Of a stretch of 64,000 nucleotides of DNA, positions 61,563 through 64,000 are shown piece after piece. The notes beneath the pieces are model-generated. The model ran no database searches. It was not told the origin of the DNA and saw only the letters and a program-made list of their open reading frames with translations. Origin of the DNA: Psychromicrobium xiongbiense (lineage in GTDB: Bacteria > Actinomycetota > Actinomycetes > Actinomycetales > Micrococcaceae); assembly GCF_030271165.1 (NCBI RefSeq), contig NZ_JASSZH010000014.1:62001-126000 (forward strand). Reading direction: 5' to 3'. Each line of letters opens with the position of its first letter. Position 1 is the stretch's first letter. A program made the position numbers and the translations under genes.

Positions 61563-63409
61563 AGAGTCCGCACCTCCGGTTGCACCCCGGCAGTCAGCCG
61601 TTCCCGGAGCGCCCGCAGCTCAGCCCGGAGCTCCTCCGGCAGGGAGTCACCGAACCGGGCGTACCAGCTGGCGATACTCTCCACCTCCTCGGCCCACTCC
61701 GTGGCATCAAAGCGCAGAGCGGCGGCAAGATCTTCTGCAGGCAATTCCAGCCCCTCCAGATCCAGCGAGCCCTCAGCGGGGACAAAGCCGATCGGTGTCT
61801 CCAGCGCCTCCGCCGTCCCTTCGAGCCGCTGCATGGCCCATTGGAGCACCCGTGAATTCTCACCGAATCCCGGCCAGGCGAAACCGCCCGCGGGGGTGCG
61901 GCGGAACCAGTTCACCAGGAAGATCGCCGGCAGCTGTGCCTGAGCTACATCCTTGCTGCTGCTCAGATCAATCCAGTGCCGGAGGTAGTCTCCCGCGTCG
62001 TAGCCGATGAAAGGCAGCATCGCCATGGGGTCGCGCCGCACCACCCCGACCTGACCTGCGGCCGCCGCTGTGGTCTCCGAGGAGAGCGTGGAGCCCATGA
62101 AGATGCCGTGCGACCAGTCCCGCGCCTGGGTCACCAATGGGATGGTCGTCTTGCGGCGCCCTCCGAAGAAAATCGCGGAGATCGGCACTCCCTGCGGGTC
62201 GAAGTATTCCGGAGCGAGCATATCGATCTGATCGATGGGCGTACAGAAGCGGGAGTTCGGATGCGCGGCCGGTGTGCCTGAATCCGGCGTCCAGGAACGC
62301 CCCTGCCAGTCGGTCAGATGCTCCGGAACCTGCTCGGTCATGCCCTCCCACCAGACTCCACCCTCGTCGGTCAGCGCCACATTCGTGAAGATCGAGTTCC
62401 CCCGCGAAATGGCACGCATCGCATTGGGATTGGTCCCCCATCCCGTCCCCGGAGCTACTCCGAAGAGCCCCGCTTCCGGGTTAATCGCGCGGAGCTGGCC
62501 GGCGGCATCGAACGTCATCCAGGTGATGTCGTCCCCCAGCGTCTCCACCTTCCAGCCGGGAATGGTGGGTTCCAGCAGAGCCAGGTTGGTTTTACCGCAG
62601 GCCGAAGGGAAAGCAGCTGCCACGTAGTGGGTTTTCTGCTCGGGTGAGGTCAGCTTGAGGATGAGCATATGCTCGGCCAACCAGCCCTCGTCGCGCGCCA
62701 TGACCGAGGCGATGCGTAGGGCGTAGCACTTCTTGCCCAGCAAGGCGTTACCGCCGTAGCCGGAGCCGTAGGAGAAAATCTCTCGGGACTCTGGGAAGTG
62801 AACAATCCATTTCTCGTCGTTGCAGGGCCAGGACACATCCACCTGCTCCGGCGCGAGGGGCGCCCCGAGGGAGTGCAGTGCCGGAACGAAGAAGGCCTCC
62901 AGCTCCTCCATTCGGCGCAGGACGTCAGTCCCGATCCGGGCCATGATTCGCATGGACACCACGACGTAGGCGGAGTCAGTGATCTCGACGCCGAACTTGG
63001 GGCTGTCCGCCTCGAGATGACCCATCACGAAGGGGATGACGTAGAGCGTGCGTCCACGCATTGAGCCCGCGAACAGGTCGTGAAGCTTGTCCCGCATGTC
63101 CCCGGGCGGCATCCAGTTGTTGGTGAATCCGGCATCCTGTTCCTTCTCGGAACAGATGAAGGTCCGCTCCTCGACGCGCGCCACGTCCCGGGGGTCCGAA
63201 AAAGCGGCGAAGGAGTTCGGAAAGAGCTCCGGATTGAGTGCGGTGAGAGTGCCCGCCTGAACCAGTTCCCTCGTGAGGCGATCGTTCTCCTCGCGGGAAC
63301 CATCCACCCAATAGACCGATGCCGGCTCCGTCAGCTCCACGATCTCATCCACCCAGTCCGCGAGGCTGCGGTGGGTGGTAGGTGACTGTACTGCGGCAGA
63401 GAGGCCCAT
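61559..63409 (-). CDS. pckG: Phosphoenolpyruvate carboxykinase (GTP)
   Basis: 616 residues, full length. ATG at 63409 with GAAGGG upstream. PEPCK motifs: [15 protein letters not shown] (kinase-1a P-loop with the reactive Cys), [11 protein letters not shown] (kinase-2, metal) and [13 protein letters not shown] (R-loop type). It makes PEP from oxaloacetate with GTP for gluconeogenesis. Convergent 4-base overlap with the manB stop. A perfect CRP-type site 150 bases upstream suggests carbon-source control. Confidence 0.95.
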   Translation of the reverse strand: MGLSAAVQSPTTHRSLADWVDEIVELTEPASVYWVDGSREENDRLTRELVQAGTLTALNPELFPNSFAAFSDPRDVARVEERTFICSEKEQDAGFTNNWMPPGDMRDKLHDLFAGSMRGRTLYVIPFVMGHLEADSPKFGVEITDSAYVVVSMRIMARIGTDVLRRMEELEAFFVPALHSLGAPLAPEQVDVSWPCNDEKWIVHFPESREIFSYGSGYGGNALLGKKCYALRIASVMARDEGWLAEHMLILKLTSPEQKTHYVAAAFPSACGKTNLALLEPTIPGWKVETLGDDITWMTFDAAGQLRAINPEAGLFGVAPGTGWGTNPNAMRAISRGNSIFTNVALTDEGGVWWEGMTEQVPEHLTDWQGRSWTPDSGTPAAHPNSRFCTPIDQIDMLAPEYFDPQGVPISAIFFGGRRKTTIPLVTQARDWSHGIFMGSTLSSETTAAAAGQVGVVRRDPMAMLPFIGYDAGDYLRHWIDLSSSKDVAQAQLPAIFLVNWFRRTPAGGFAWPGFGENSRVLQWAMQRLEGTAEALETPIGFVPAEGSLDLEGLELPAEDLAAALRFDATEWAEEVESIASWYARFGDSLPEELRAELRALRERLTAGVQPEVRTL

Positions 63410-63557
63410 GGTGTTCCCTTCAGTGAGGCAGGTGATGGGACTCAGCGTAGGAGCGGGAAGTTTTGACACGTTTTCAGCCAAAGCCGGTCATCTTGCGGCA
63501 TATCCAGGCGGAGCCCCCGGTATCCCGGAGAAGTAGGAGGGGAAAGCATTTTCATTC

Positions 63558-63573
63558 TGTGATCAAGGTCACA
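63558..63573. promoter_or_regulatory. CRP/GlxR-type binding site upstream of pckG
   Basis: TGTGATCAAGGTCACA matches TGTGA-N6-TCACA in every fixed position. It lies 149 bases before the pckG start. Confidence 0.75.
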
Positions 63574-63585
63574 TAGACCGGTCTA
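63574..63585. promoter_or_regulatory. 12-bp palindrome next to the CRP site
   Basis: TAGACCGGTCTA, a perfect palindrome directly abutting the CRP-type site. May be a second regulator's operator. Confidence 0.4.
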
Positions 63586-63720
63586 GGTGATGGCGGTCGC
63601 TTTTCCGTTGGACGAAGCGTCCGGATGCGGCTGACTCGCAGCGGATTTGATGCCAACACCCAATCCGCGCTACAGTTGACCTCGGCCATTTGGCCAGTAC
63701 GACTGAATTTCAGTACGACT

Positions 63721-63793
63721 GCGGGCGTAGCTCAACGGATAGAGCATCTGACTACGGATCAGAAGGTTGGGGGTTCGAATCCCTTCGCCCGCA
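63721..63793 (+). tRNA. tRNA-Arg (ACG)
   Basis: Acceptor GCGGGCG pairs with CGCCCGC; anticodon stem TCTGA/TCAGA with loop CTACGGA gives ACG (decoded with inosine); T-arm GGGTTCGAATCCC. 73 bases, CCA not encoded. Confidence 0.95.
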
Positions 63794-63797
63794 CATG

Positions 63798-63830
63798 AAC
63801 GGCCCTCTCACTCTGGTGAGGGGGCCGTTT
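63798..63830 (+). terminator. Terminator of tRNA-Arg
   Basis: AACGGCCCTCTCAC pairs with GTGAGGGGGCCGTTT with one bulge or mismatch, 4-base loop, T-run at the end. Confidence 0.8.
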
Positions 63831-63849
63831 GCCATTTCCGTAATAGCGA

Positions 63850-64000
63850 GTCTCCTACGGACAGCCTTTCGCTCTGTGGTCACCGGATGTGCGCGGTACC
63901 GGGCTGTCGATCGCCTATAACTTCGCCGTCACCTGATGGGCGGCATCGCGCCGTTCGTGCTGACCGCGCTGATCGCTTCCACCGGATCGCTCCAAGCGCC
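63850..64000 (+). pseudogene. Frameshifted remnant of an MHS-family transporter
   Basis: From about 63853 one frame reads YGQPFALWSPDVRGTGLSIA then YNFAVT and a stop at 63931-63933. Shifting frame by one base restores LMGGIAPFVLTALIASTGS to the window end. Together this is the conserved C-terminal region of MHS transporters such as the one at 48834 (compare GMGIAYNFAVAIFGGTAPF). A single missing C between ACC and TG explains the break. The 5' part of the gene is absent; the remnant starts soon after the tRNA-Arg terminator. Confidence 0.75.

Noticed and set aside
1-64000. CRISPR arrays, integrases, insertion-sequence transposases, prophage genes
   Set aside because: None was seen: no regularly spaced repeats and no frame with integrase or transposase motifs.

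Overview
The window looks like chromosomal DNA of a high-GC actinobacterium, probably order Micrococcales (Arthrobacter/Micrococcaceae-like). The evidence is GTP-type PEP carboxykinase, a fructose PTS operon with FruR, an actinobacterial NlpC/P60 protein, many GTG starts and GlxR/CRP-type TGTGA-N6-TCACA sites. This is inference from gene content; genus was not determined.

Left edge (1-1.65 kb): L-rhamnose utilisation genes. A partial L-rhamnose isomerase and rhamnose mutarotase are divergent from a LacI regulator across a strong inverted-repeat operator.

Accessory carbohydrate island (1.7-23.0 kb): a self-contained glycan-scavenging locus. Two secreted multidomain proteins share a C-terminal module (three copies in total). 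One carries a beta-propeller; the other is a GH99/DUF5010-like protein with six FG-GAP repeats apparently inserted in its catalytic domain. An ABC sugar importer (two permeases and a lipoprotein) would bring in fragments, and cytosolic GH78 alpha-L-rhamnosidase, GH36-type and GH127-type enzymes would trim them. A translationally coupled set (51-codon ORF, SMP-30 lactonase, FAH hydrolase, zinc dehydrogenase, SDR) plus a divergent IlvD/EDD sugar-acid dehydratase forms a complete non-phosphorylative 'diketo-hydrolase' type sugar oxidation route. An IclR regulator sits inside. A 13-bp near-palindrome recurs before four transcription units, and LacI-like boxes resembling the rha operator occur at two promoters. 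The island stops next to the 3' end of a tRNA-Phe gene.

Core-like region (23.2-42.2 kb): tRNA-Phe/Asp/Glu; methionine aminopeptidase divergent from an XRE-regulator/zincin pair; NlpC/P60 endopeptidase; TetR-MMPL; USP; NCS2 permease; spermidine synthase-like protein; GDPD; DUF445; a secreted protein interrupted by an in-frame amber codon; small membrane proteins; an esterase; and an AbiEi/DUF559-type gene bracketed by two copies of the same three-arm repeat block.

Right region (42.2-64.0 kb): fruR-fruK-fruA-ptsI-ptsH fructose PTS operon, a GNAT remnant, an MHS-type MFS transporter, GH35 beta-galactosidase, oxidoreductases, tRNA-Ser, a two-component system, a RecQ-phosphoribosyltransferase fusion helicase, a phosphomannomutase, pckG with a perfect CRP-type site upstream, tRNA-Arg, and a frameshifted MHS-transporter remnant running off the end.
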